Source: Symbiodinium natans (lineage: Eukaryota; Sar; Dinophyceae; Suessiales; Symbiodiniaceae). Taken from it: a stretch of 64,000 nt of DNA. Location of the stretch: NCBI GenBank assembly GCA_905221605.1, contig CAJNDS010002285.1, positions 1 to 64,000 on the forward strand. Direction: 5' to 3'. Shown one piece after another: positions 47,636-57,952 of this stretch (the stretch's first letter is position 1; each line of letters begins with the position of its first letter). The notes under the pieces were generated by a model. The model saw only the letters and a program-made list of their open reading frames with translations. It was not told the DNA's origin and ran no database searches. Both the position numbers and the translations under genes were made by a program.

Positions 47636-49287
47636 CTTATAGGTCCGAATTTCGAGCCGCTCGACCCACCACCAGTGACTTAGCTGGGTATCCTGCTTGC
47701 CTCCATTGCCAAACCCTCAACCCTAAACCCTGAACCCTCAGAGCCGTAAACAAGACCGTCGATTCTGTGGAACCTGTTCATCTGTGAGGCCATGAGCAGA
47801 CGTACAATTCTTTTGGCACTGAGGCTTGACTATAGGGATTGGTTCGAGCTCATTGCAAGCTTCTTCTTGGCTTGTTGGGCTCCGGTGAAAACAATCCGGA
47901 TTGTCCCCGATACTGGATTCGAGGTGCGGCCTCGGTTGGTCTTGACCCTTTCTCCCAGCAAAAAGAAACCACGTCAAGGCTGCCTTATCGTCACGTACTT
48001 GTAGTAGGTTCTCAGACTTACCTGTGTTGAGATTCATCCAAAACTGCGCTATAGGGGTGCAAGGCCCTCTGTCCTGCACCAACCTACAAAAAGGTCTCGT
48101 CCCGCTTGAAGCTTTGACCCGAAGACTACAGACCTTAAATCCTGAGCTCAAAACATGCTGGACCCGAAGCCGTAAGCCCCAAAACCCCCAAAACCGCAAA
48201 ACCCCAAAACCCCCAAAACCCCCAAAACCCCAAAACCCTAAATGCCTGAAACCCTCAAACACTGAAAAGGCTAAAACCCTGAAACCCTGAAACCCTGAAA
48301 CCCTGAAACCCTGAAACCCTGAAACACTGAAAAGCTAAAACCCTGAAACCCTGAAAACCTGAAACCCTGAAACCCTGAAACACTGAAAAGCTAAAACCCT
48401 GAAACCCTGAAAACCTGAAACCCTGAAACCCTAAAACCTCAAAACCCTCACATCCCTAAATCCTAAATCCCAAACTCTATCAACCCTAAACCAAAAACCC
48501 TGGACCCTAAACCTATACCCGAAACCGTAAAGCCCAACCCTTCGACCCTATACACCCATAAACCCTGCTACCTCCCAGCCTCCGGTGCGTCTTCGACGCC
48601 CATGAGCAAGTTCACGTAGTCTCCACGTGCAAACTTCCTTCGGGTTTAGGGTTTAGGGTTTAGGGTTTAGGGTTTAGGGTTTAGGGTTTAGGGTTTAGGG
48701 TTTAGGGTTTAGGGTTTCGGGTTTCGGGTTTAGGGTTTAGGGTTTAGGGTTTAGGGTTTAGGCTTTAGGCTTTAGGGCGTAGGGTTTAGGGTATAGGGTT
48801 TAGGGCGGCTTTGGAGGACGTGATATAGGCCCACGGCACCAAACCCCGCAGCCCTAAGCCACAAAACGAATCACATGGCAGTTCCATAAAGTATGGTCAC
48901 TTTTCTGGCTGGTTCTTAGTAGGGAATGAGGGAATGAGGGCCCTATATCCCTATATATACCTTTTAAGGGAGTATATAGGGCCCCCATTCCCTCATTCCC
49001 ACCAAGAACCAGGGGGTTTTGGGGAACCCTAAACGCAAGGAACTAAACCCGACAAAGCCCCTAACACTACACCTAAAGCCTAACCCTCACCCTTAAACCG
49101 TATGCCCTAAACCCGAAACCCTATGCCCCAAACCTTAAGACCCAAACACCAAGCCCTAGACCTAAACCTTAGACCCTAAACTCTAAACCCTGAACCCTAA
49201 ACCTTAAACCCTAAACCTTAAACCCTGAACTGATCACCCAAGTGGCTTCTGGGATCCCCCCATGCCCCGCTTGGCGGTCGGCGCAGC
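47636..49287 (-). CDS. three chained exons of an unrecognised gene
   Basis: 49287-49238: TCGAG|G acceptor, AAPTAKRGMGGSQKPLG, GTGATC donor. 48637-48580: CGAAG|G acceptor, KFARGDYVNLLMGVEDAPE, GC donor. 47692-47636: AGCAG|G acceptor, DTQLSHWWWVERLEIRTYK, GTTTTC donor. Phases agree across both joins. The second intron would contain the open frame at 47738-48150 listed separately; both cannot be exons of the same message. No family recognised. Confidence 0.42.
47738..48150 (-). CDS. hypothetical open frame with stop at 47738
   Basis: About 137 codons without a stop in non-repetitive DNA: NPDCFHRSPTSQEEACNELE, then PIPIVKPQCQKNCTSAHGLT and a final NRRSCLRL. The frame continues upstream into C-rich repeat, which is not coding. 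Composition is protein-like but no domain is seen, and it would sit inside an intron of the exon chain around it. It may be a retained gene fragment or chance. Confidence 0.3.
48283..48440. repeat. CCCTGAAA octamer array
   Basis: Locally amplified CCCTGAAA with a recurring ACACTGAAAAGCTAAAA interruption about every 80 bases. Confidence 0.9.
48640..48770. repeat. TTTAGGG interstitial array
   Basis: About eighteen units, a few TTTCGGG, adjacent to the acceptor of the exon at 48637. Confidence 0.95.
48909..49012. mobile_element. fold-back element, second family
   Basis: CTGGTTCTTAGTAGGGAATG at the left and its inverse CATTCCCACCAAGAACCAG at the right, with a palindromic TATATA centre. A fragment carrying GCTGGTTCTTAGTAGGGAAT in reverse lies at 7265-7285. 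Confidence 0.75.
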
Positions 49288-49636
49288 CTCGACGTGACGC
49301 AGCACGAAAGGTGTAGGGCTCTGGGTTTAGGGTTTAGGGTCTAGGGTTTAGATTTTAGGGTTTAGGGTTTAGGGTGTATATGTTCAGGAAGTTCAGGGGC
49401 CTTGGGGGGGGGGTTTAGGGGCTTGAGGGGTTTAGAGGTTTGAGGGTTCAGGATTTGAGGGTTGGACAATTTGAGGGCGTTTAGGGATTCAGGGGTGAGG
49501 CGGTTTCGGGCTTGGGGTCTAGGAGGTTCAAGGGGCTCAGTTTGAAGGGCGCGGGAGTTTAGTGGGGTTCACCGGAATTGGGGGGGGGGGGAGCGGGTGT
49601 CAAAGTGCTTAGAGACAAGGCCGTGGTAAACGAGGC

Positions 49637-49698
49637 CTTGCGAAATCAAGTTCGCTTGTTGCCATCGGCTGAGACTGAGGCATGTCTGCTTTCACCAC
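49637..49698 (-). CDS. candidate exon, unrecognised
   Basis: 62 bases: CTTCCAG|G acceptor, 20 codons (VVKADMPQSQPMATSELDFA) and a GC donor after AG. The opposite strand is also open here (KVLRDKAVVNEALRNQVRLL), preceded by a G run; the minus strand is preferred because the splice edges fit the RPS15 pattern. Confidence 0.4.
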
Positions 49699-50094
49699 CT
49701 GGAAGGTTATGCATGGAATATAGACACTTGCACTTCTTGACGATCCCAGGATACTTAGCCCAAGCCTATTTGGTAGCTTGACTAGTTGAGTCCGACGGAA
49801 AGAGCCAGGGCGTGTGGCTTCCCCACTGCACTTCGCGGACTGGCCTGTCCCTTCTTTGAACAAAGGTAAAGAGAGGGGGAGGTCCCCGACTTCCCAGAAA
49901 CACGCCCTCAAACCCAACTAAACCCTAAACCCTAAACCCTAAACCCTAAACCCTGAACCCTGAAGCCTGAACCCTCAGCCCTGAAACACCTGGACCCGAT
50001 TCCCTTATAAACCCCAAACCCGAGCTCCGAACCAAGAAGCCCTGCACCCCATAACTCCCGAACGATCCCTGGCCCCGATTGCCTGCAAACAGCA

Positions 50095-50242
50095 ACTAAA
50101 CCCTAAACCCTAAACCCTAAACCCTAAACCCTAAACCCTAAACCCTAAACCCTAAACCCTAAACCCTAAACCCTAAACCCTAAACCCTAAACCCTAAACC
50201 CTAAACCCTAAACCCTAAACCCTAAACCCTAAACCCTAAACC
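50095..50242. repeat. longest CCCTAAA array in the window
   Basis: About twenty-one uninterrupted CCCTAAA units. Confidence 0.97.
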
Positions 50243-51830
50243 GCGGCCTGTGACGGCATGGCAGCTGCCTCTGCGGAACACTTCCGGCGGAATGTAGGGG
50301 GTTTAGGGTTCTATAAGGTTGTGGGACCTCCAAACCCTGAACCTTATGCCCTCAATCCAAAGCTCCCAACAAGAACAGTAGATCCTCAAAAGGGGTGTAC
50401 AGGAGCCCTGATCATTCTCCCCGTTTATATTCCCGTATACCCGACCCCAACAGACCCCCAAAACCCTACAGCCTAAACCCTAAACCCTAAACCCTAAACC
50501 CTAAACCCTAAACCCTCGACCCTAAACCCCAAGCATAGTACCTACAGACCCCAAAACCGTACAGCCTAAACCCCAAGCTTCGAGTTCAGGGGGTGCTTTG
50601 GTGCAAGGAGGCCCCTCCATGCCTTCGAGTGAGCGAGGATGGGTTTAGGGAGAGTCTGGAGCCCTAAACCCTAAACCCTAAACCCTAAACCCTAAACCCT
50701 AAACCCTAAACCCTAAACCCTAAACCCTGAATCTCCGCCCTTAGCTTTCCAAAGCTCCACGAAAGAACTGGCCTCCAGTGGCGCTGGCACGTGCACGCAG
50801 GGGAGATTGTCTAGACAGACGAGTACAAAGCCTCGTAAACCCTAAACCCTAAACCCTCAACCCCAAACCCCGATCCCTCACAAAGGGACATGAAGTCCAC
50901 CACCCCATGGGTCTCTTCCGGGCATTCGGGGGTGAGGGGTTCATGGGATGAGGGGGTCTAGGGGGCTGCAGGTTCTTGGACAAGCTGGCAAAGAAACTCC
51001 GAGTAGAGAAGCCCTAAACCATAAACCCTAAGCCCTAGACCCTAAACCCTAAACCAGAAGGCAAAAGCAGCCCGAAAAGCCGGCCCGGGTCTAGATATGT
51101 TGTGGAGAGCATGACATGGGGGCACCCATCCTGAGCCCGAAACGCCGCAGAAAGATTTGTGTGCCGGGGTTTAGGGTTTAGGGTTTAGGGTTTAGGGGAC
51201 CCCTCTGAACCATGTTCCGAATTGAGGCTTCAGGGGGGTTCGTTCAGGAAATTGCAGTTTAGGGTTCAGGTGGTGTAGGGGTTTAGGGGGTGAAGGGTAG
51301 GCTTTTGAGGATGCCGCTGCCTGCAGGAGCTCGATGCAAACTTGCACTGAGCCCAGAAACCGATCCACCCCTAGCAAGATCTAGGCAAGGAAGACAGTTC
51401 ATCCAGACGTGCAAAGCACGTGTACTACGGTAGCGCAAGCATGGGCTTGCGAGCATGGATGGCAATTTTCGGATTACAGGGGAAGATTGATGCTCAGGGA
51501 GGCCGACGCTAAACCCTAAACCCTAAACCCTAAACCCTAAACCCTAAACCCTAAACCCTAAACCCTAAACCCTAAACCCTAAACCCTATAAAACCTATAC
51601 ACCCTATAAACCCTATAAACCCTAAACCAGGCGCAGCAGTAAACCCGCCCCGAAAAACCAGCTTCAGAGTCCCTGACTTGTCGCTTTTTCCTCAAGGAGG
51701 CCCCCTTTTCGCTGCAAAGGCTTCGGAGCCCGAGGATGCTGCACCCAACATGGGCCTGATGGCGAGTTCGGGAAGGGTCTGAGGGCCCATCTTATCTGCA
51801 GAAGTAGGCTGTGGGTTTACCGGGGGCAGT
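50236..51830. repeat. duplicated segment, copy A (part 1)
   Basis: Islands at 50236-50290, 50570-50660, 50735-50835, 51060-51120, 51300-51500 and 51640-51810 each match islands at 57.9-58.6 kb or 62.7-63.6 kb, while the telomere-like DNA between differs. One island, in sense, reads KMGPQTLPELAIR here and KMGPQTPLEIAVR in copy B, suggesting minus-strand coding; another reads AWRGLLAPKHPLNSKL versus AWRHLFAAKHLLNSKL. Several copies have small indels, so some are probably dead. Confidence 0.75.
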
Positions 51831-51904
51831 TTCAGGGTTCAGGGGTTTAGGGGTTTAGGGGGGTTTAGGGGGGTTTAGGGGTGTCCGGGTTTGGGGAACA
51901 GTGG

Positions 51905-51985
51905 GGATTCTTCCTTGTAGACTTGCCGCTTCAGACCACCTCACAAACCTGGCGAGAGACTGCCAACCTTCATGCATTGCCCCCT
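51905..51985 (-). CDS. candidate exon
   Basis: Island flanked by CCCTAAA on the right and TTTAGGGG on the left. The minus frame EGWQSLARFVRWSEAASLQG is open throughout. The plus strand is also open (LPLQTTSQTWRETANLHALP). Strand preference follows the block. Confidence 0.28.
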
Positions 51986-52176
51986 AAACCCTAAACCCTA
52001 AACCCTAAACCCTAAACCCTAAACCCTAAACCCTAAACCCTAAACCCTGAACCCTAAACATTCGGAGCTCCCTTTCAACTGCTCTACTCCCTTGCTAGAA
52101 GGCCCCCCCCCTGGTAATTCCGAACAGAGATGTCTGTTTTCCCAAGCTGGGCGTGGCTCCGAGGACTCTGACTCAC

Positions 52177-52223
52177 TTTGGGATCCCCGGCCCGGGGGCA
52201 AAGACTTGCAAAAGACGCGGTCC
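52177..52223 (-). CDS. candidate exon with canonical GTGAGT donor
   Basis: 47 bases: TTCAAG|G acceptor, TASFASLCPRAGDPK, then GTGAGTC. A TTTAGGG array on the + strand abuts the acceptor side. Product unknown. Confidence 0.4.
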
Positions 52224-52357
52224 CTTGAAGGGGGTTTAGGGTTTAGGGTTTAGGGTTTAGGGTTTAGGGTTTAGGGTTTAGGGTTTAGGGTTTAGGGCCA
52301 GACACCCACGGTCTCGCATTCTTTCATGTCACTGTCTGTTCTCATCGGCGTCGATGC

Positions 52358-52435
52358 TCATCCAGTGATCTGAAGAAGGTTTTCTTCTCGCATGCCGATC
52401 ATGGGGCCACAGAACTCACAGTGCTGCCAGCCCAT
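52358..52435 (-). CDS. candidate terminal exon or small protein with CxxC
   Basis: Frame from ATG 52435 to TGA 52358, 25 residues: MGWQHCEFCGPMIGMREENL, then LQITG. The Cys-x-x-Cys suggests metal binding or a zinc-finger fragment. It lies 5' of nothing recognisable and 3' of the ankyrin gene. Confidence 0.3.
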   Translation of the reverse strand: MGWQHCEFCGPMIGMREENLLQITG

Positions 52436-52575
52436 GTTCAGGGTTAGGCTTAGACTTCCTAGAATGCGGACGGCAGTATGTTTGGGAGAGATAAATATAT
52501 GCATATGGAAAGGTTAGGTGTGCCCCAAGTTTTGGGAAATACCCGTATATCGACTCTGACAAGATAAACACCAGG

Positions 52576-53424
52576 TTAGGGCTTCGGGGTTGAGTGTTGT
52601 GACCCCAAACTGCTCAGATCAGATGTTTGCAGATGTCTGTTAGCACCAGCTTCCACCAGCAAATGCGCAATCTCAACATGGCCATTGGCGGATGCCCGAA
52701 TGAGGGCAGCATCGTAATCATCGATGCGATGACGACAGCTTGCCAAATAGCGCTCGAGAGCTCCTTCGCCCGAGAGATTTCGCCAACCCATAATGGCGCC
52801 AGCTCCCAACAGTACTTGCACGACCTCCACGTGGCCTGCGTCAGCTGCTTCAGTCAGGGCAGTGTGGTCACGAAAGCCTCGCTCATGCTTGATCGCGCCA
52901 GCTTCCACAAGCAAACGCACAATCTCAACATGACCATTGGTGGATGCCAGAATGAGCGCCGTGTCGCCAGACGTGCATTTCACATCCTTATCGGCACCAG
53001 CATCCACAAGCAAACGTACAATCTCAGCATGGCCACTGGCGGATGCCCGAACGAGAGCTGTCTCGCCACCATCGAAGCAACTGCGGCCTCGTTCATCCAG
53101 GTCCGCACCAGCTCCCACCAGCAACCGCACCGCCTCAACGTTGCCCTGCCTGCAGGCGCGCAACAGCTCGCCTGCAACCTCCTGCCTCGACTCCCTCGGT
53201 GTGCTTGCGACGGGCAGTAGCACCAGTTGCACATCGCCAGGGAAAACCAGCCATGCAGCATCATGTAACCTGCAGCCGTCCTTCACGACCTGCTGAAGGC
53301 AGACGGGGATGCCACAAGATGCCTTCAAGAACTCCTTCAGGTTGCCCACTGTCTTCAGGGTGCTACAGGTCTCCTCGGCTACTGCGATCAGCTCCACCCC
53401 GGACACCTTCCAGACGCGGAGCAT
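52576..53424 (-). CDS. ubiquitin-like + ankyrin-repeat protein, intronless
   Basis: 282 residues from ATG at 53424. Residues 1-75 form a ubiquitin-like N-terminal region beginning MLRVWKVSGVELIAV and ending DVQLVLLPV, an arrangement often seen in dinoflagellate ankyrin proteins. Five ankyrin repeats follow from about residue 84: GELLRACRQGNVEAVRLLV, TALVRASASGHAEIVRLLVD, TALILASTNGHVEIVRLLVE, TALTEAADAGHVEVVQVLLG, and, after an insert of about 20 residues, AALIRASANGHVEIAHLLVE. The protein probably mediates protein-protein contacts; partners are unknown. Single exon, not repeated in the duplicated flanks, so likely inserted between duplicated segments. Confidence 0.9.
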   Translation of the reverse strand: MLRVWKVSGVELIAVAEETCSTLKTVGNLKEFLKASCGIPVCLQQVVKDGCRLHDAAWLVFPGDVQLVLLPVASTPRESRQEVAGELLRACRQGNVEAVRLLVGAGADLDERGRSCFDGGETALVRASASGHAEIVRLLVDAGADKDVKCTSGDTALILASTNGHVEIVRLLVEAGAIKHERGFRDHTALTEAADAGHVEVVQVLLGAGAIMGWRNLSGEGALERYLASCRHRIDDYDAALIRASANGHVEIAHLLVEAGANRHLQTSDLSSLGSQHSTPKP

Positions 53425-53689
53425 GTGGGGGCTGCAAGTGGATGGGCCGCAAGGTGATGAAGTCCTACAGTCGAGCCCCTAAGGAAAGGCACCATGATCG
53501 GAATAGAAGCCCCGATCCCTCCCAAGTCCCCAAGCCCCACCTGCAATCCCCCAACGCCCAGCAGAATGCACTGTGTTACGGGATCCTTCATACCAGGGTC
53601 CCCAAGCCCTAAACCCCACAACCCTCAACCCTCAACCCTCAACCCTAAACCCTGAACCCTATAAACCCTGAACCCTCAGTCCAAAAGAC

Positions 53690-54320
53690 CCCAAACCGGC
53701 AAGTTGAAAGTCAGCTCGTATGTGGATGACTTCACGCTAGGGCCTCGCTGTGAGGGTTTAGGGTTTGGGGGATTTAGGGTTTAGGGCTTAGGACATAGAC
53801 CTTCAAAAAAACTGTTGGGTTTCACGTTGCGGCTGTGAGGGTAAAGGATGTAGTTCTCCTAAAGCCCTGATGGTTGTACTGGTCCCCTGAACGTAACCGA
53901 CGTACAGCTCAAAGTCGAGTCGAGTTTAAGCCTAGAGAATCAGAAACCCTAAGCCCTAAACCCTAAACCGTAAACACTAAACACTACCCTTGCCCAAGGA
54001 AGCCTTCTCAGCTTAAGTAATGCGGATCCTCCACGGAGCCTGGGCCTAAGCCCTAAACACATAAACCACACCTTAAACCCCAACACCCAAACCCTAAACC
54101 CTACTCCCCAACCCCCCACCCCCGAACCCGAAATCCTCAACCAAAAACCCCAAACCCTAAACCCCACCTCTTGTGTTGAAACCCAAACCCTAAACCCTAA
54201 ACCCTAAACCCTAAACCCTAAATCCTACCTCCTGAAACCCAAGCCCTACCTCGAAGCAGATCTTCTGAGCATCTGCCGCGCACCACTCGGAGCGCTACCT
54301 GCACTGCCGAGACTTTGGGG
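53690..54320. repeat. duplicated segment, copy A (part 2)
   Basis: Islands at 53690-53750, 53885-53935, 53985-54040 and 54255-54335 match 61955-62010, 62262-62305, 62370-62470 and 62525-62620. The last pair differs by an 11-base indel that shifts frame. Confidence 0.75.
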
Positions 54321-54599
54321 CGGCTACTGGGGTGTTTTTCGGGTTTAGGGGTTTAGGGGTTGAGGGGTTGAGGGGTTTAGGGTTTAGGGTTTAGGGTTTA
54401 GGGTTTAGGGTTTTTGGGCCTAGGGGTTTAGGGGTTCAGGATTTGAAAATGGAAATGCTATCCCAGGCGCTGTAGGATTCAAAGGGGCGGGTGGGTACTG
54501 AAACTGTTCCAAACTGGAGCTGCTTTGCCTGGTGATTGCAAGCCCCTAAACCCAACCTGACCCTAAAACCCTCAACCCCTAAAACCCTAACACCCTGAA

Positions 54600-54722
54600 A
54601 CCCGAAAACCCTAAACCCCTAAACCCCTAAACCCCTAAACCCCTAAACCCCTAAACCCCTAAACCCCTAAACCCCTAAACCCCTAAACCTCTAAACCCCT
54701 AAACCCCTAAACCCCTAAACCC
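54600..54722. repeat. CCCCTAAA octamer array
   Basis: About fifteen CCCCTAAA units, homogeneous. Confidence 0.95.
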
Positions 54723-54895
54723 TACATCGCAAATCCCTGAAACCCCAAAGCAGGGAGATTTTTTTGGACGGTCGAGCTTCTGCCACCATGGCTCGGCCGC
54801 AGCCGCGACATCGCATGGTGCCCTCCGAGGGTACCAGGCCTTCGCAAAGCGAGCAGGACGCCTAAACCCTAAACCCTAAACCCCAAACCCTAAAC

Positions 54896-55072
54896 CGTTT
54901 GCTGGGCTTTTGCTTCATCAGCCTTCGCGGCCGTTTTCTTCTTCTTCCTTTTCAGCTTCCTCATCGGCGGCTTCCTTGCTGGCTCAGCAGTTCTGACAGA
55001 GGAAGCGGCTTTTGAGCTTGCTCTGTTCTTGAGCAGCTTCTTCGACTCACTCAGGCGTCCATGGTGCGAGCA
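54896..55072 (-). CDS. Lys/Arg-rich exon, possible nuclear protein
   Basis: Open for 59 codons: LSESKKLLKNRASSKAASSV, then RKPPMRKLKRKKKKTAAKAD and an end in AKAQQT. The basic clusters resemble nuclear or nucleolar targeting signals. The 3' end is a GTTTAG donor that is itself the first unit of a TTTAGGG-type tract. The 5' edge is uncertain (AG at about 55050-55060). No domain seen. Confidence 0.55.
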
Positions 55073-55233
55073 TCAGTCCACCCTAACCCCAAAACCCTCA
55101 TCTCTAAACCCTAAACCCTAAACCCTAAACCCTAAACCCTAAACCCTAAACCCTAAACCCTCAACCCTAAGCCCTAAGCCCTAAGCCCTAAACCTGAGCC
55201 CTAAACCTAAACCCTAAACCCTAAACCCTAAGC

Positions 55234-56402
55234 TATCAATAGTGCTGAACATGTCATGAACACAATGAAGACGAAGGTTGCCACCGGGGTGATGCCCAGG
55301 AAGGCCCCGGTATAGTCCCAGAATCCCGGCGTGGACGACAGGAGGCAGTTTAGGAGACTGAGCCAGCCCAAAAAGTAGAGAAGGGGAGCATATGTACGCA
55401 GAAATGGGAGTACATCAATACCGCGTGCGCCATGGACCTTGGGTGCCCCTTATTCCTAAGTAGGGTTTAGGGTTTAGGGTTTAGGGTTTAGGGTTTAGGG
55501 TTTAGGGTTTAGGGTTTAGGGTTTAGGGTTTAGGGTTTAGGGATCTTCTTAAACCCAAGAAGGGAAGACCAGCAAGGGAAGATATGCCTAGTTGGGGGAC
55601 GCGGAGCTTCTAGGGTCCTTGCACCCTAAACCCTAAACTACCCTAAGCCCCAAATCCTAAACCCCAAAGCCTGAACCCGAAATCCTAAACCCAAAAAAAG
55701 GCAAAGACAACGTACCCCAAGACCCTACCGAGCGACTCCCCTGAGAACGAGCATCTCAAAGCCCAGGCCGCCCCAGATCACGTGCGTCGCCAGCCACCCC
55801 AGCCTGGCTTGGCCCTAGGAACCCTCTGAAAAACTACCCTGAACCCCCTGAAAACCCCCTCAAAACCCCCAGAACCCTGAAACCCCCGGAAACCCCCTGA
55901 AAACCCCGAAGCCCTTAAACCCTAAATCCTAGCAGGCTGGAAAGCCTGGAAAAAAACAGGGCCCTCTTAGTTAAACCCAAGAAGGGAAACTTGAGAAAAA
56001 AACAGTTCTCCCAACTGCCTAGCCAGCAGCAAGGGACTGGCCTGGAATTCCGGGGGCCGCTTCCAAGCAAAGTCAACTCGGGGCCCGGGGTGTTCTGGGT
56101 CCACATGGCAGGGTAGCAGGAAGATGTCGGCAAAGCGACTGTCTGCCGCGGAGGCCGCGCGCCATCCAGTCACAAAGAAGGTGAGCAGAGCGAAGGGGAG
56201 GTAAAGCCCATAGCTGCCCACAAAGACGTACTTCAGGAAGAGCTGCCACTTCGATTGCGCGGCCTGGGTCCAGCCGTACCAGAGGACCAACAAGCAGGGC
56301 AGCACGTGGACCAAGAAGAGCCGAAGCGGCGGAGTCAGAAGGCGCGCGAGGAAGCCAACATAGTAGCGCTTTCCCAACCTCAGCTCTATAGGCGTCGGAA
56401 TC
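55234..56402 (-). CDS. multi-pass membrane protein, three exons
   Basis: Exons in sense order: 56402-56019 (TTCTAAG|G acceptor; GC donor after AG), 55803-about 55729 (AGCCAG|G acceptor) and 55437-55234 (CCAAG|G acceptor; ends at GCTTAG, either a GC donor or a TAG stop one codon on). Hydrophobic segments: RLFLVHVLPCLLVLWYGW, LPFALLTFFVTGW, LGWLATHVIWGGLGFEMLVL, PLLYFLGWLSLLNCLL, ATFVFIVFMTCSALLIA. Exon 2 has alternative donors (GTAGGG, GTCGCT, GAGTCG), and only the last two keep frame with exon 3. About 215 residues; start not found, family unknown. It lies directly downstream of the gene at 56905-57561, same strand. Confidence 0.65.
55462..55541. repeat. TTTAGGG array in an intron of the membrane gene
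   Basis: Eleven units next to the acceptor of the exon 55437-55234. Confidence 0.95.
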
Positions 56403-56904
56403 CTTAGAATTGAAAATTCCCTTCTGGAGCTGGGCCGGTTCGTTTGGAGAGGGTATTTTTCTGGACAAAATCCCTTAAGGAAACCTCAGAATGAGGCGCC
56501 TTAGGGATTTGTGATTCTTACAGGGGCTGCAGGTTTTGAGGTTCTGGAGAACTACAAGTCAAGGCACAAGCCCGAAGACACACCTCTAAAACCCTAAACC
56601 CAACAAAACCAAGAGCCACAATGAACCCACCTGTCGGCGGCGCCTATAGAGGGGGAACCCCAACACCCTGACACCCCTCCTTGGGACCTTCGTGGACCCC
56701 TTAGCATCTGGGACCCCTAAACCCGGACCCATTCGAGACATAAACCCCCCAGGGACCCCGCCTGCGACCTAGAATGCCTCAAGCATTTTGGGAACCCATT
56801 TTGAGGGTTTTTGGGGATTTGGTTGGGACCTGCTTTGAAAGCTTTTCGGGAAGCCGGGGGGAGGGCCTTGGGACGTGGGCCCGGCTGCCGACAAGCGTTT
56901 ACAG

Positions 56905-57561
56905 CTAGAGGCTTCTCAGCCTAGGAGGATCATCCGGCCACAAGTCGCAAGGGATTTTCGCCACCTGTGAGATGTCGACAGCCCCCAACGAGCATGCAAA
57001 AAGGAGATCATTTTCGAGGTTCTGGTCTTTGGATTCGGCCACATGGCGCAGCGTTTGGCCCTCTAGCGAATTCACCCACTGAGTTCCCAACCACTTGTAG
57101 GGCTCAGCTTCAATCTGCCGTTGCTCTTCCACTTTCAGCGCGTCCCAGGGCTTCTCGATGTCAATGGGATCAGGTGTAATGGCCATGCAAGGATTCGCCA
57201 GCTGCTCTGCAAGCTTCGTCAGCAGCAGTGCGGCCAAGGGGGCAAGAAAACGGCTCGCAAGGAACTGGTTGCGGAAGTCTATGAATGCTTGATTGGTGGG
57301 AAACCTGGCAGTTTCAGACGCCGAGCTCAAGGACAACGGTACAGTATGGCCTTCCGAGCCTACTCTGCTTATTCTTCTACAGAGGAGAAGCAAACTACAA
57401 CACCTATACCCCACGGAGCGGCCTAGAGACAGGAGTCCATCTAGTGCCTTCCACGCTGCCTCCCAGGCATCTTGCTTGTCTTGCTGTGGCAGGCTCTCCA
57501 CGCCACCCCGCGCACCCAGCACCAGGAGTTGGAGGAGGAGGAGGAGTGGTGGTAGTGGCAT
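56905..57561 (-). CDS. putative secreted or membrane-anchored protein, intronless
   Basis: 218 residues from ATG at 57561. The N-terminus MPLPPLLLLLQLLVLGARGG is a clear signal peptide or anchor. A second hydrophobic stretch lies at about residues 104-122 (FLAPLAALLLTKLAEQL). The C-terminal third is polar and well-behaved: KPWDALKVEEQRQIEAEPYK, TLRHVAESKDQNLENDLLF, KIPCDLWPDD. No family was recognised. Residues 45-85 (RCCSLLLLCRRISRVGSEGH) look less protein-like and could hide a small unspliced segment, although the frame stays open. Confidence 0.6.
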   Translation of the reverse strand: MPLPPLLLLLQLLVLGARGGVESLPQQDKQDAWEAAWKALDGLLSLGRSVGYRCCSLLLLCRRISRVGSEGHTVPLSLSSASETARFPTNQAFIDFRNQFLASRFLAPLAALLLTKLAEQLANPCMAITPDPIDIEKPWDALKVEEQRQIEAEPYKWLGTQWVNSLEGQTLRHVAESKDQNLENDLLFACSLGAVDISQVAKIPCDLWPDDPPRLRSL

Positions 57562-57901
57562 GGCTAAACCCTAAACCACAGCTCGGAACAATGGCGGCGG
57601 CAAAGCACCTGTGGGCGGGACTGCACTACTCTACCACTCTACTACCACCATGTCCGCAGGGTTTCGCGGACAAGGGAAGGCGACGTCCCCGAGCTTTCAG
57701 AAACAAACACACACACACACAAACAAACACACAAAAATCAATAAAGACTGACTTGCAAACCTCATGACCTCTGCGATCCCTAAGCCCCCCAACCCTAACT
57801 TCGAAACAGGAAGCCCTAAGACTCCTAAACCCCAAACCCTCAGCCCTAAACCCTAAACCCTAAACCATATAAGACTCCTAAGCGATCTTAGGCCTTATGA
57901 C

Positions 57902-57952
57902 CTGCAAGCAGCCAAGCAAAACAACGAAGCGGCGACGGGCCTGTGACGGCAT
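57902..57952 (-). CDS. possible first exon (signal-like), duplicated near 50.25 kb
   Basis: ATG at 57952, 17 codons MPSQARRRFVVLLGCLQ, then a GT donor (GTCATA). The upstream frame is open (KRSAEASA). A related island at about 50236-50285 reads KCSAEAAAMPSQ but then runs into CCCTAAA repeats, so that copy looks truncated. Product unknown. Confidence 0.35.

Noticed and set aside
50095-50242. true chromosome end
   Set aside because: Arrays are short, occur in both orientations throughout, and have unique sequence on both sides, so they are interstitial.
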